NCBI GenBank assembly: GCA_965603725.1
Contig: CBFDEC010000036.1
Span: 1-33,875 of the forward strand
DNA length: 33,875 nucleotides
Direction: 5' to 3'
Source: JAGGSN01 sp965603725
GTDB taxonomy: Bacteria; Zixibacteria; MSB-5A5; UBA10806; 4484-95
Part shown: in pieces, positions 1 through 9,082 of the stretch
How the letters are laid out: each line of letters begins with the position of its first letter
How positions within the stretch are numbered: position 1 is the first letter of the stretch
The notes under the pieces: model-generated
What the model was told of the DNA's origin: nothing
The model's input: only the letters and a program-made list of their open reading frames with translations
The model's database searches: none
Made by a program: the position numbers and the translations under genes

Positions 1-197
1 ATATCTATCTAATGGTAAACAAAGAAGTTAATATTTATTCAGCAAACCCTAATTAACGAAAATATTAAATTAACACCTCAAATCTTGAAGAATAATGTCG
101 AAAAGTGAGGCACTACACTTTTTGGTGCAATGTAAGTTGTTCAAATTAAAACACTTGAGAAATCGAACTGTAGAAGATGGGTCAAAGTATGAGGTGA
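1..197. other. AT-rich intergenic end of window
   Basis: This stretch lies downstream of the UbiA gene, which ends at 198 on the minus strand. I see no gene in it. A 7-bp inverted repeat (AAAAGTG at 101-107, CACTTTT at 116-122) could form a weak AT-rich hairpin. It has no clear T-run on the minus strand, so I do not call it a terminator. Confidence 0.5.
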
Positions 198-1034
198 TTA
201 AAATCCCCTGCTGCCCACAAACACCGCCAATATCCCCAACGGCATGACCGCTTTCATGACGGCCGATATAAACCTGTAAGTCTGCTTGTCAGGGCGGCGG
301 TATAAACGAATAATAAAATAAAGCAAAAAGATATCGGTTCCCAGTATTACCATAACTAAATATGTTAAACCATAAATCTCCATCTGATACGGCATCAGTG
401 TAGCGATAATCAGAATCATCATCAGGCCGACTGCATAACCCCTCGACACCTTGAAACCATACCTGACAGCGCCGGTCTGAATATCATAAACTTTATCGGC
501 TTCGTAATCCTCCATATCCTTAACAATTTCACGGATGAAATGAAATAAAAATGCAAACACAGCCGGGATCAATCCCCCGCTGATATTGCCGGTTGCCGCC
601 GCTCCATAAAAAAACGCCAGGGCGGAGATTAATGAAATCAGGATATTGCCGGCGTAGCCTTTGCCCTTGAAAAGCGGTGTATAGAGCAGCAATGCTATTG
701 TCGTCACCGAGGCGATTAACAAACATGATCGATTAATTAATGCCGCTGATACCAGTCCAACTAAAGATAAAATAACCGCTAAAACAACTGCCGATTTAAT
801 TGTTATTTGCGATGACGGCAATGGGCGAAACGGTTTGGACTTTCTATCGATTTCGATATCGAATATGTCGTTGCAGACATTGCCAAAGCCAGCTACTAAT
901 CCGGCAGAAAAGCAAGCCAGCAATAGATCATTGGAATAATATTTATCGAAAGAGATGACGCCGCCTAAGTAAACGGACATCATTGATATGACAACGTTAA
1001 TGGGTCGAACGATTATAAAGATCGCCTTAATCAA
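198..1034 (-). CDS. UbiA-family prenyltransferase, possibly archaeal-type DGGGP synthase
   Basis: Integral membrane prenyltransferase of the UbiA superfamily, 278 aa with about eight or nine hydrophobic segments. Both Asp-rich motifs that bind the Mg-prenyl diphosphate are present: N55-D56-x2-D59-x3-D63 and D173-x2-D176-x3-D180. The N-terminus (RPINVV at 10-15, then VYLGGVIS) and the KPFRPLPS segment after the first motif resemble archaeal geranylgeranylglyceryl-phosphate geranylgeranyltransferases more than MenA or UbiA, as far as I can judge by eye. Quinone or other polyprenyl transfer remains possible. The start codon is TTG at 1034, preceded on the minus strand by an AAAGGCGG Shine-Dalgarno. 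It overlaps the TGA of the Omp85 gene as TTGA, so translation is probably coupled. It is the last gene of the secretion/envelope string. Family call firm; substrate uncertain. Confidence 0.88.
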   Translation of the reverse strand: MIKAIFIIVRPINVVISMMSVYLGGVISFDKYYSNDLLLACFSAGLVAGFGNVCNDIFDIEIDRKSKPFRPLPSSQITIKSAVVLAVILSLVGLVSAALINRSCLLIASVTTIALLLYTPLFKGKGYAGNILISLISALAFFYGAAATGNISGGLIPAVFAFLFHFIREIVKDMEDYEADKVYDIQTGAVRYGFKVSRGYAVGLMMILIIATLMPYQMEIYGLTYLVMVILGTDIFLLYFIIRLYRRPDKQTYRFISAVMKAVMPLGILAVFVGSRGF

Positions 1035-2737
1035 AATCCCGCCTTTAAGCCGAAATGCAGTTTCGCCGAGGACAGCCCCTCATCACAGGGCACTGCGATT
1101 TCAAGGGTGGTCAAACCGCCTTTTACTGATGCTGCCAGTCCGATACCAATCCCTGCCTTAAATGTCGTTCTATCGCCGGCGCTTTGCTCGTTTGTTTCTG
1201 GTGTTTGAAAGATTGCCATATCTGAGAATATATAAGCCCTGCCGTCTTTGGCTGTCAACAGCCTGTATTCTAAAGTGGCCATTGCGGATCGTGACACATA
1301 AAAGAAACCCTGGCTGTATCCTCGCAACGAACCTATGCCGCCAAGGGCAAACTGTCGATCAAATGGAACATCGCGGGAAAAATCACCCTGCCCGAACAGA
1401 CCGCCATATAGAATCGAGGTCATTGTCAACGAAAGATATTTTTCAATCTTAAGCTCAATCGTCCTATAATCTTTTACAGACGCGGCAAAATTGTCATCCT
1501 GTTTTGTATTTTCTCTGACAAAAACTCCTTTCATGAATAAGTAATCTCCCCTGGTTGCATTTGCCGGATAATTCCGGGTATCTGCCGAAAAACTCAGCAT
1601 CAGCTTTTTCTTTTGCTTAACGGGCATCAATGATTTACCATAAGACTCGGGGGTTACACGTGATATGCCGGCAGAAACGCCATAAATATAAATATCGGAT
1701 AAAATATAAAACAGGCCGGCAGCGCCGCCGCTTTCAATATAAAGACTGTCGCGGTCGTCCTGATAAGCTTCAAGGTCTAACCGGATCGGGACGCCGAACG
1801 GATAAGGTTCAGAAAAAATGATTTTTAAACTGCGTGAATCTCTGTCTTTTTTCGACCAGTCAAACACCGCTCTGCGTCCCTTGCCAAGTATATTGGTGAT
1901 TTCTGCTCTAAACTGACCGAAGAAATTCTTGTTCTTGGAGGAATAACCGAGCGCGCCATCGATCAAAAGCGGCGATGTTTCCTCAAGCGGGAATATTATT
2001 ACGCCTATTTCGGCTGATTTCGAATATCGAAGCTGGTAATCGCCGGCCTCTTTGATGAATGACGCCGTTGACATTCGTTTCCGGGCAAGATTGAATCTTT
2101 CAGATGAGAATATCATAGGCGGAATAAGACCGGTATATGTCTGCAGAAAACGATGATCGAGATTTATTCGACCTTTAAACCTGAATTTTTCTATTATAAC
2201 TTTTGGCCCGGGATTGACATTCAAGGTCAACTTGACTTGAGCCGGCTTATTTATTTTATCAATATCTATTATCCTAACCTCGCAGTATGGATAACCGTTG
2301 TTGGCGTAAATTTCGATTATGTCGTCTGCCAAATTTTCTATATATGACGATATAGCCGGTTTATTTTCATAAAGGGCAATGACGGATACCAATTCATTGT
2401 AAAATTCTTTTTGTTCGTTCAGATCATTCAGGCTTATCGAAATTGAATACCTGTCGTTTCTGTTGATATTATAATTGATTTCAACCCGGTCGCTTTTTGT
2501 TTTATAATCTATCGATACAAGGCAGTCGAACCAGCCGCGTTCCTGGTAATAGGAAATAATTCTAAGCGAATCAGAGGTTAAACTGTCCGGCTGAAAGACT
2601 TGCCCGGGCCTGTTAAATAAGGCGATTTCTAATGAGGGCTTATCGCCTGAGAATTTGATTTTTTTAACAATCTCCTCAGCCCGGATTATCGAGGCCGCTA
2701 AGATTACAATCATAAGTATTATGGCTTTCACCCTCAA
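1031..2737 (-). CDS. Omp85-superfamily outer-membrane protein (BamA/TamA-like)
   Basis: 568 aa. A signal peptide (about residues 1-20, ending IRAEE) is followed by a POTRA-like periplasmic region to about residue 185-200 and then a 16-strand-type surface-antigen barrel. The Omp85 loop-6 hallmark is visible as SLRGYSQGF near residue 470, and the chain ends in an aromatic residue (LKAGF), the usual beta-signal for BAM recognition. It is shorter than BamA (about 800 aa) and has few POTRA domains, so a TamA-like or dedicated assembly role fits better than the housekeeping BamA. The start is TTG at 2737, overlapping the TGA of the upstream outer-membrane gene as TTGA; an alternative GTG lies two codons in. 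Its place directly after a large predicted barrel protein suggests it helps insert or translocate that protein (inference). Confidence 0.85.
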   Translation of the reverse strand: MRVKAIILMIVILAASIIRAEEIVKKIKFSGDKPSLEIALFNRPGQVFQPDSLTSDSLRIISYYQERGWFDCLVSIDYKTKSDRVEINYNINRNDRYSISISLNDLNEQKEFYNELVSVIALYENKPAISSYIENLADDIIEIYANNGYPYCEVRIIDIDKINKPAQVKLTLNVNPGPKVIIEKFRFKGRINLDHRFLQTYTGLIPPMIFSSERFNLARKRMSTASFIKEAGDYQLRYSKSAEIGVIIFPLEETSPLLIDGALGYSSKNKNFFGQFRAEITNILGKGRRAVFDWSKKDRDSRSLKIIFSEPYPFGVPIRLDLEAYQDDRDSLYIESGGAAGLFYILSDIYIYGVSAGISRVTPESYGKSLMPVKQKKKLMLSFSADTRNYPANATRGDYLFMKGVFVRENTKQDDNFAASVKDYRTIELKIEKYLSLTMTSILYGGLFGQGDFSRDVPFDRQFALGGIGSLRGYSQGFFYVSRSAMATLEYRLLTAKDGRAYIFSDMAIFQTPETNEQSAGDRTTFKAGIGIGLAASVKGGLTTLEIAVPCDEGLSSAKLHFGLKAGF

Positions 2738-5700
2738 AATTGTGCTTTTGCCTCCAATCTTAGATTGCTGTTTGAGTAGCCGTCGCCAAGTTTCTTATAG
2801 CTATACCGCAATTCCACCCGGCTGTATGAATTCAATTTGAACCGGGCGGATATCAAACCGCTGTAATTGTCTCCCTGTTTTTTTCCGGACGCCGCTCTAT
2901 AGGGGATGAAAACATCGTCCTTGTCGATGTCAACGCGGGTATAACCGCCGCCGATTTCAATTCGACCTGATTTTCTAAAATTCATAATTGTCTTTATGCC
3001 GGCCGAGTATGAAAAGATTTTAATTTCTCTGCTTTTTTCATCCTCACCTGAAAATTCAAACGGGATTTCTACCTGTAAAACCTGCGCGGGATGAAATTCG
3101 GGCGCCAGTTTTATCCGCAACCTGGTTAAATCGACACTGCCGGAATAGAGCATACTCTTTTCCAGCGAATGTTCGGTTGAGATTAAATAGCTGACCGTTT
3201 TGCCTGAGAGCATTTTCAGATCGGCAATATTTGTAAATACGCGGTTATCCAGGTTTTCAAACTGGAAATCGGTTCCCTTACTCTTTAAGGCTTTTAATGT
3301 ATGCCGAACAAAATCGCCTGAACGGTTCAGCCTTAAAGTTGTTCGCTGATTATAATTATAGGTTCTATAAGTCATTTCATCATCATATTGGAAAAAAGGA
3401 AACAGATGTTTCGGCCGCAATTTTGTCAAGGCGGTGAAATATGTTTTGTGCGACAGATCGTTTTCATAATGGATCTTACCAAGCAGTCCTTTTTTGAAAA
3501 CAGCCCGGCCGCCAAGCCGCAATCTGAAACCGCCTGAAACCTGGTAACCGGAAAGCTCGGTCTGCTCAAGCTGACGGATAACCTCGATATAATCTCCGCC
3601 CTGTTCCGGGATATAATCATCGCCATCCAGGCGAAAATCACCGTTGCCATCGCCAACATAAATGTATTCCCGCTCCCTTGAAATACGGCCTGAACCATTG
3701 ACGCTTTCATAAAAGGTTACTCCGATATCGCGGGAATTATAGTTTATTTTCAAATTGCCCATATTCCTGGTGATAGTTTCATATTGCGGATGAAACCGTT
3801 TCTGGTAGAAGCGCGAAAGATTAACCTCGCCGGTTAATCCGATGCCAGGATTACTATATAACAGCCCCTGCTCAATCTGGTATTGATGGAATTGATCAAT
3901 CCATTCACCGGCATTTGCATTGTTGTTTTCATGCGTCTTTTGATCTCGATAAAGCAATTTGCTTTTTGTGGTCAGCTTTGAGGATAAAAACGTATTCAGA
4001 TAACTTTCATATTCATCGGCTTTGAAACAGGCGGTGAGCAAATCAAGCCCATCGTTACTCTCATGACGGTAAGTCACGCCGGGCTGCAGGACGCCTTTTG
4101 TTATTCTTATGCCGGTATTATATTTATTCCAATTGGAGGTGAGATTTGCGGCTTTATCCTCCGATTTTGAGAGTTCAGCGCCGGCAGACAATCCAACTAC
4201 TTTTAGAGCTGTCAGCTCAAATCGACCGAAACCGCGACTGGCGTCGAAATTATCGCTGGTGAAAATGCCGCCGCCTGCATTTATCATATCGCCTGACAAT
4301 GATACGGCTTTGGACTGAATTTCAATAAGTTTTTCACCGGCAATCAAACGCGATTGAGGAATGTTATACTGACGGAAAAACTCCGGCGGATCAATTATGC
4401 CGGGCGTAGAAAATTGATTATCCAGACTCCTGATTTTTATATCGAAAAAATCAGCGCTCCATTGTTTATTGAATAATGTCAGCTTCTCTTTTTTCAGCCC
4501 GATATTTCCCATGATTCCTGAGCCGATGAGAATGTCATCTTTGCCTGAAAGCGAGTTGCGATCGTCACGAGATGTTGCCAGCTCGCAATCGAAATGAAAG
4601 TCGCCATCTTTTTTAAGGATTACAGAACCGTAGTCTTTATTTTCAGGAAGCGGATAAAATATTACCGGAAGATATGAACCGTTGCCCTCGCCGACATATA
4701 TGTAAACGCCCGAACCTGCATACTGGTAATCCCCAGGACCGGAAACAGCCCTGCTGAAACTGACATTATAATCCCCGGAGCCATCTCCTGCATACACAAA
4801 ATAAGTCTGTCCCGAAGAATCAATTTCAGAAATATAATCGCCGTTGCCCTCGCCGACATATTCACTGCCCGGAGCATAGGCCGAATCCTCAAAAGCTCCG
4901 GCCTGGCTTAAAATCTCTCTTTCGCGCTCTCCAAGGTCAAAGCTTCTGGGGTTAGACTTGTTGTCCTTTTCCCCCAGATACTGCAGACCTATTGAAAACC
5001 TATCATTCCAAAAAGTATTAGCATTATATAAACTCCTATGATAGTTCTCGACGGCATATTGAATTTTAACGGTAATGCGGCTTTTAGAGCTTATAATATT
5101 TCTGGGATTGAATTCGATATAACCTTCATAATAGTCGATATTGTAATCATTCTCGGCGCCGCGGACGAGTTTTTTACCATCGAGATAGACCTCCTCTGTG
5201 CCGGGTAAAAAGATATTTCCCCCGGAGACAGATTGCGACTGGTCGAAACCCTGCAGAAGGTACGGTCCCTGTTTGCCGTCAACGCCAAAGAAAAATATCT
5301 CTACCTGTTTGCCGGGAGAAAATGCCAGTGCCGATGAACCGTTCAAATCGCCTGTATTTCCTTGAATATGCAAACCGGTCAGCTTGCGGCGGAAATCCAA
5401 AAGGGAGTTTTCAATGCCCTTAAGTTCGATATCGCCGAAATCGCCTTTGAAACCGCCGGTCTCCAGGCTTAAGAAAATCCTGTCAAGTTCGTCCAGAGCG
5501 CGCGTTCCCCCGCTCGTTGAGCCGCCGAAGTTCTGGTCGGTTATACTTCCCCTGATAAAAACGCCATCCGCCATTTGCCCGGAGATATCCAGGTCTAAAC
5601 TCTGGGACAGCGTGGGATCGCCCCGGCCGCCGATATTCACCACGAATCCTTTACTGCCGATTATTTCAAGCCGGTCGTGCTTTTTTAACCGTTTAGCCGA

Positions 5701-6045
5701 CGATGCATTTTCGGTTATGTAAGGTTCGGTTAACGCAACCGGTTTCATAAACTGATATGACGGTTTTAAACTAATCGGCAGGATAGAAAACGTGATATGC
5801 AAAGTATCATTAAGCACCAGAGGTTTTGAAAGTGAAATTAAGCCGTCATTATAGTTAATGCGATAGTCATCATCAGGGATCAATAACATACCCTTATATT
5901 CAATTTTCTCTGAGTCTTTAATAATATGAGTATATCCCAATCGATACGGACCGGCGGCGCCCATCCCGACTATATCAAGGGAGACATCCTGGTCGGCCGC
6001 AACTGTTCCGGCCAACATCAAAACCAGGATTAAAGCCTGCCGCAT
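2734..6045 (-). CDS. Large secreted beta-rich outer-membrane protein, SprA-reminiscent
   Basis: 1103 aa with a signal peptide (MRQALILVLMLAGTVAADQ). The N-terminal third has a segment (GSKGFVVNIG, then SQSLDLDISGQ and later RRKLTGLHIQG) and a segment VYLDGKKLVRGAENDYNIDY that recall pieces of SprA/Sov, the giant T9SS translocon barrel, though this protein is less than half that length. The rest is rich in alternating hydrophobic/polar strands, and the protein ends in AKAQF, an outer-membrane beta-signal. Short Gly/Asp motifs of the form Y-[VA]-G-[DE]-G-x-G-[DS]-[YF] begin at residues 396, 418, 450 and 796. ATG start at 6045, two bases after the TGA of the lipoprotein gene. I do not recognise a specific characterised family. 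The barrel prediction is inferred from composition and the C-terminus. Confidence 0.7.
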   Translation of the reverse strand: MRQALILVLMLAGTVAADQDVSLDIVGMGAAGPYRLGYTHIIKDSEKIEYKGMLLIPDDDYRINYNDGLISLSKPLVLNDTLHITFSILPISLKPSYQFMKPVALTEPYITENASSAKRLKKHDRLEIIGSKGFVVNIGGRGDPTLSQSLDLDISGQMADGVFIRGSITDQNFGGSTSGGTRALDELDRIFLSLETGGFKGDFGDIELKGIENSLLDFRRKLTGLHIQGNTGDLNGSSALAFSPGKQVEIFFFGVDGKQGPYLLQGFDQSQSVSGGNIFLPGTEEVYLDGKKLVRGAENDYNIDYYEGYIEFNPRNIISSKSRITVKIQYAVENYHRSLYNANTFWNDRFSIGLQYLGEKDNKSNPRSFDLGEREREILSQAGAFEDSAYAPGSEYVGEGNGDYISEIDSSGQTYFVYAGDGSGDYNVSFSRAVSGPGDYQYAGSGVYIYVGEGNGSYLPVIFYPLPENKDYGSVILKKDGDFHFDCELATSRDDRNSLSGKDDILIGSGIMGNIGLKKEKLTLFNKQWSADFFDIKIRSLDNQFSTPGIIDPPEFFRQYNIPQSRLIAGEKLIEIQSKAVSLSGDMINAGGGIFTSDNFDASRGFGRFELTALKVVGLSAGAELSKSEDKAANLTSNWNKYNTGIRITKGVLQPGVTYRHESNDGLDLLTACFKADEYESYLNTFLSSKLTTKSKLLYRDQKTHENNNANAGEWIDQFHQYQIEQGLLYSNPGIGLTGEVNLSRFYQKRFHPQYETITRNMGNLKINYNSRDIGVTFYESVNGSGRISREREYIYVGDGNGDFRLDGDDYIPEQGGDYIEVIRQLEQTELSGYQVSGGFRLRLGGRAVFKKGLLGKIHYENDLSHKTYFTALTKLRPKHLFPFFQYDDEMTYRTYNYNQRTTLRLNRSGDFVRHTLKALKSKGTDFQFENLDNRVFTNIADLKMLSGKTVSYLISTEHSLEKSMLYSGSVDLTRLRIKLAPEFHPAQVLQVEIPFEFSGEDEKSREIKIFSYSAGIKTIMNFRKSGRIEIGGGYTRVDIDKDDVFIPYRAASGKKQGDNYSGLISARFKLNSYSRVELRYSYKKLGDGYSNSNLRLEAKAQF
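4679..4698 (-). repeat. YVGEGNG-motif repeat, copy A
   Basis: A 20-bp stretch encoding the Y-V-G-E-G-N-G motif (from residue 450 of the 1103-aa protein) is identical to the stretch at 4841-4860. A diverged copy encoding YVGDGNGDF lies near 3640-3660. Confidence 0.8.
4841..4860 (-). repeat. YVGEGNG-motif repeat, copy B
   Basis: Identical over 20 bp to 4679-4698. It encodes the same motif from residue 396 of the 1103-aa protein, showing recent internal duplication or gene conversion of this short unit. Confidence 0.8.
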
Positions 6046-6048
6046 AGA

Positions 6049-6987
6049 TCATTTCCTTAATATGAGTTTGACGATAAATATTCTGGCGGTTGCGGAATCA
6101 GCAATATAAATAGTATCATCAGAATCGATAAAAAGCCCGGTCGGCTTAACTATCTGTTGACGTCCCTGTCCGCTCCATCGGAATATTTCGTTTCCTCTGA
6201 AATTAAAACAATGAAGCAGGCCGGTTTGGGAATCGGTTACCCAGATGCCTGTTCGAGGTGAAACCGCAACGGCTGAGGGTTCTGCGAGAACCTCATCGCC
6301 AAAAGTCTGGATATGTAAACCGAAATCATCGAAGATAAAGATGCTGCCATATTCGGAGTCAGCTACATAAATTTTGCTGTCATTACTGTATTCTATATCT
6401 GCAGGATAGCTGACTGGTCGATAGCTGCTTCGGCTGCCGAAATCATATATATAATAAAAAAACTGATCAAGTTTGAGACATGACCCCAATCCCTCATCGC
6501 TTATAAAGATATCCCCACGTGCGGTAACCTCGACGCCGGTGGGATTGATAAAATCAATTTTTTCGCTTTTTATATAGGTTCTTTCTTCCGAGATGAAATT
6601 AAAATTGCGGTCGAATCGCAAGACCCGCCTGTTGCCCGAGTCGATAACATACAGATTTGAGACATTATCCAGAGCCAGTGAAACAGGACCGTTTAATGCG
6701 TAGCTCGAGGCGCCAAATCCTCCTACTTCGGAGATGAAATTGTGCGATGAATCGAGTTTTACAATTCGGTCGTTACCGTAGTCGGCGATGAAAATTTCGC
6801 CGACCATGTTTACCGCGATATCGCGCGGTCTGTTTAGCGGACGGGAGGAATCGATTGACGGACCGATTATATCAATGACCTGTAAATTCAATATGGTCTG
6901 AGTTGTTGTTTGAGGTTTCGGCTTTTCAGGCGAACAGGCGGTCGTCAGAATAACTGCAAGCGATACGATTAATGAAAGCTTAATCAT
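6049..6987 (-). CDS. NHL-repeat six-bladed propeller lipoprotein
   Basis: 312 aa. A lipoprotein signal peptide ends in the lipobox LTTAC (Cys18 acylated), so it is anchored in a membrane and faces the periplasm or the surface. Six repeats of the NHL type follow, for example EIFIADYGNDRIVKLD, NLYVIDSGNRRVLRFD, KIYVADSEYGSIFIFD and TIYIADSATARIFIVK, enough for a closed six-bladed beta-propeller. NHL propellers usually bind proteins or glycans; no catalytic residues are evident. I chose the ATG at 6987, which overlaps the preceding stop as TGATG; a TTG one codon upstream (6990) would add one residue. It sits between a DUF5683 gene and the large outer-membrane protein and may be an accessory lipoprotein of the same envelope machine (inference). 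Confidence 0.82.
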   Translation of the reverse strand: MIKLSLIVSLAVILTTACSPEKPKPQTTTQTILNLQVIDIIGPSIDSSRPLNRPRDIAVNMVGEIFIADYGNDRIVKLDSSHNFISEVGGFGASSYALNGPVSLALDNVSNLYVIDSGNRRVLRFDRNFNFISEERTYIKSEKIDFINPTGVEVTARGDIFISDEGLGSCLKLDQFFYYIYDFGSRSSYRPVSYPADIEYSNDSKIYVADSEYGSIFIFDDFGLHIQTFGDEVLAEPSAVAVSPRTGIWVTDSQTGLLHCFNFRGNEIFRWSGQGRQQIVKPTGLFIDSDDTIYIADSATARIFIVKLILRK

Positions 6988-7769
6988 CAATCAAAGTATT
7001 TTGATAATGACACTGTAATGGAAGGGTTGTTTAAGTCTGGCGTTAAAGCATAATGAAATTCAAATCCCCTATCTGAAAATTCCAGTCTTCGGTTATATTT
7101 GATAGCCGACAGGTAAGCCTCAACCGCCGAGACAATATGGTTGGCAACTATAATGCCGATGACTACATCGGAACGCTCATAGGCAATTTTGCTCTGATTT
7201 CTCAGGTTGCGGTATCTTTGACGGTCGTCGTTGTTATCCCAGTTCCAGTAGTATAAGGGTGTTTCGGGGAACAGCCGGGCGTCTCCCCGCTCGTAAACCC
7301 CGATCATTTGATTATAGCCGAACTCATATATTCCCTCGTTCACATCCCGGTTATCATAGTAAGTCATCTTTATCCAGTAAAGTTCATCGGTGTTGTCAGC
7401 GTTTGCGCCGGCTTTTAGCACGGCCCAGCCTTTGGCGGCATCATCCTTGTACGAGCCGAACTTGCGGAAGCCGTAATATGAAATCCATAAACCCGATTCT
7501 ATGCCAAAAAACAATTTCGCCCTGGAATTCTGTTTGATATAGTACTGGCCAGCGCCGGGCAGTATTAAAGAGTACAGCGCCGCTTTGAACTTAGATTTGT
7601 AATCAAGGTCTGCAGAACGCCCAACCAGGGGAATATTCAAGCCATCGTTTGAGTATAGACGATTAGACTTCAACTGAGACCGCATCAAAAAATCAATTGA
7701 ATCACCGGCAAATACCGGCTGGTTCAAAGCAATCAAGATCAATAATATTACAAGAAAGCCCTTTTTCAT
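6987..7769 (-). CDS. DUF5683-domain secreted protein
   Basis: 260 aa with a signal peptide (MKKGFLVILLILIALNQPVFA). The body carries the DUF5683 signature: SLILPGAGQYY followed by a hydrophobic stretch (LFFGIESGLWISYYGF) and a later conserved segment with IVANHIVSAVEAYL. The function of this domain is unknown. It is clearly paralogous to the C-terminal half of the next gene upstream (9072-7771), which has SLMVPGAGEYY, FLGIEALLW and GNRIISAFDAAL at matching places. ATG start at 7769, one base after the TAA of that neighbour. The two genes are a tandem duplication in which only the upstream copy carries a CsgG-like domain. Confidence 0.75.
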   Translation of the reverse strand: MKKGFLVILLILIALNQPVFAGDSIDFLMRSQLKSNRLYSNDGLNIPLVGRSADLDYKSKFKAALYSLILPGAGQYYIKQNSRAKLFFGIESGLWISYYGFRKFGSYKDDAAKGWAVLKAGANADNTDELYWIKMTYYDNRDVNEGIYEFGYNQMIGVYERGDARLFPETPLYYWNWDNNDDRQRYRNLRNQSKIAYERSDVVIGIIVANHIVSAVEAYLSAIKYNRRLEFSDRGFEFHYALTPDLNNPSITVSLSKYFD

Positions 7770-7770
7770 T

Positions 7771-9072
7771 TTAGAACCTGTAAGTGCAGGTTAAAATTGG
7801 CACATTTCCGCTGCCAAAGTCTTTAGTTTTTAGCTTAAATGAATATCGTTTTTGCCCCTTGTTGTATTTTTTAGCCGTTAAGGCCGCATCAAAAGCAGAG
7901 ATTATCCGGTTGCCAAGTGACAGCATTATCATCGTATTCGCTGACTGATAAAAGTCATTTGCCTGTTTTCTCAGATCCAGGTATAATTCCCTGTACGGTG
8001 AAAGCACCGCCTCACCGTTTGGCACTCCCGGCGGATATTGATCGATATCTATCCAGCCAAGCTGAAACTGATCATATTTGCCGATGTCTTCGAAATATTC
8101 ATTATTTAAGATGGGCCTGTTGTTTTCATCATCCCAGGGCATACGGTGGGAGAAAGTATCCTGTGCCGCCGAATCGAGAGTATTCCACCATTGCATAAAA
8201 TCCCACCAATAGTAAGTTGTATCGGCATGTGCCCTGTAGTCGTCCTTTTTGCCGTCGCCCTTACCATCATATATGAAATAACCTGTCCATAAGAGCGCCT
8301 CAATTCCTAAAAATACAATCGGCTTGATCTTTGAACCGGAGTAATATTCACCGGCGCCCGGCACCATCAATGAATAAAAGAACGCCCGTTTTGTAGATTT
8401 CGCTTCAAATTCATAGATATCGCCGGTCAGAGGAGTGGCGAATAAATCCTCTTTAACAAAAACCGGTTCTTCAGGCTTTTTGACCGGAATTTTAGCTTCA
8501 ACCTGTTGAGGCGCTTCCGGTATTTCATCATCTGAAGCCAGTCTATGGGCAATATCCTGCATGCCGACATTCAACAGATTGTCAAGCCCCTCCTGTGTAT
8601 CATAAGTGACGGTCTTAATGATTTCTCCGGTTTCAGTATCTACGATTTTTGAAAAAGCAGTATAAATACTATCAACCAGACTAATACTGCCGGCGATGAT
8701 TTGTTTTACATCCAAAATCTTGCCTGCTTCTACCATATATTCATCAGAAATGCTATCAGACAGCCCGAAACCCTGTTCGGTAAAAATGTCATTCATCATT
8801 TGCGGAGCGATGACTTTATATTTGCCGGTTTCATAAAGCTCGGTTCTGAGCCTGTCAGTGAGCGTGCCTATTAGCGTTTGATCGATCCCTATTCCCTCGA
8901 GTTCCAGCACAGCGATGGACTGAAGCGCCGGAATATCTGTATCGAGACTTTGAGCGATTAAAGCGTTTGAGGCGAAATATTCGGCTATACTGAAGTCATG
9001 CCCGGATTGATCGGCAAAGACCTGACCTGTGGAAACAAATATCATCAACGCTATCATCAAAATTTTACGCAT
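7771..9072 (-). CDS. CsgG-like / DUF5683 fusion protein
   Basis: 433 aa from the chosen start. A signal peptide (MRKILMIALMIFVSTGQVFA) precedes a domain (about residues 45-200: AVLELEGIGI, TDRLRTELYETGKYKVI, then QIIAGSISLVDSIY) that looks like the CsgG/LpoB-type fold found in curli-export and TolB-N-like envelope proteins. A Pro/Glu/Lys-rich linker follows, then a DUF5683 domain (about 225-425) paralogous to the downstream gene. The ORF is open to 9099, but AGGAGG lies just upstream of the ATG at 9072, which is also the start of the signal peptide, so 9072 is preferred. It begins 10 bp after the M6 protease stop. Role unknown; a periplasmic or outer-membrane-associated function is inferred. 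Confidence 0.75.
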   Translation of the reverse strand: MRKILMIALMIFVSTGQVFADQSGHDFSIAEYFASNALIAQSLDTDIPALQSIAVLELEGIGIDQTLIGTLTDRLRTELYETGKYKVIAPQMMNDIFTEQGFGLSDSISDEYMVEAGKILDVKQIIAGSISLVDSIYTAFSKIVDTETGEIIKTVTYDTQEGLDNLLNVGMQDIAHRLASDDEIPEAPQQVEAKIPVKKPEEPVFVKEDLFATPLTGDIYEFEAKSTKRAFFYSLMVPGAGEYYSGSKIKPIVFLGIEALLWTGYFIYDGKGDGKKDDYRAHADTTYYWWDFMQWWNTLDSAAQDTFSHRMPWDDENNRPILNNEYFEDIGKYDQFQLGWIDIDQYPPGVPNGEAVLSPYRELYLDLRKQANDFYQSANTMIMLSLGNRIISAFDAALTAKKYNKGQKRYSFKLKTKDFGSGNVPILTCTYRF

Positions 9073-9082
9073 ACTACCTCCT

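Noticed and set aside
97..125. Hairpin downstream of the UbiA gene as a terminator
   Set aside because: The stem is short and AT-rich, with no clear T-run after it on the minus strand.
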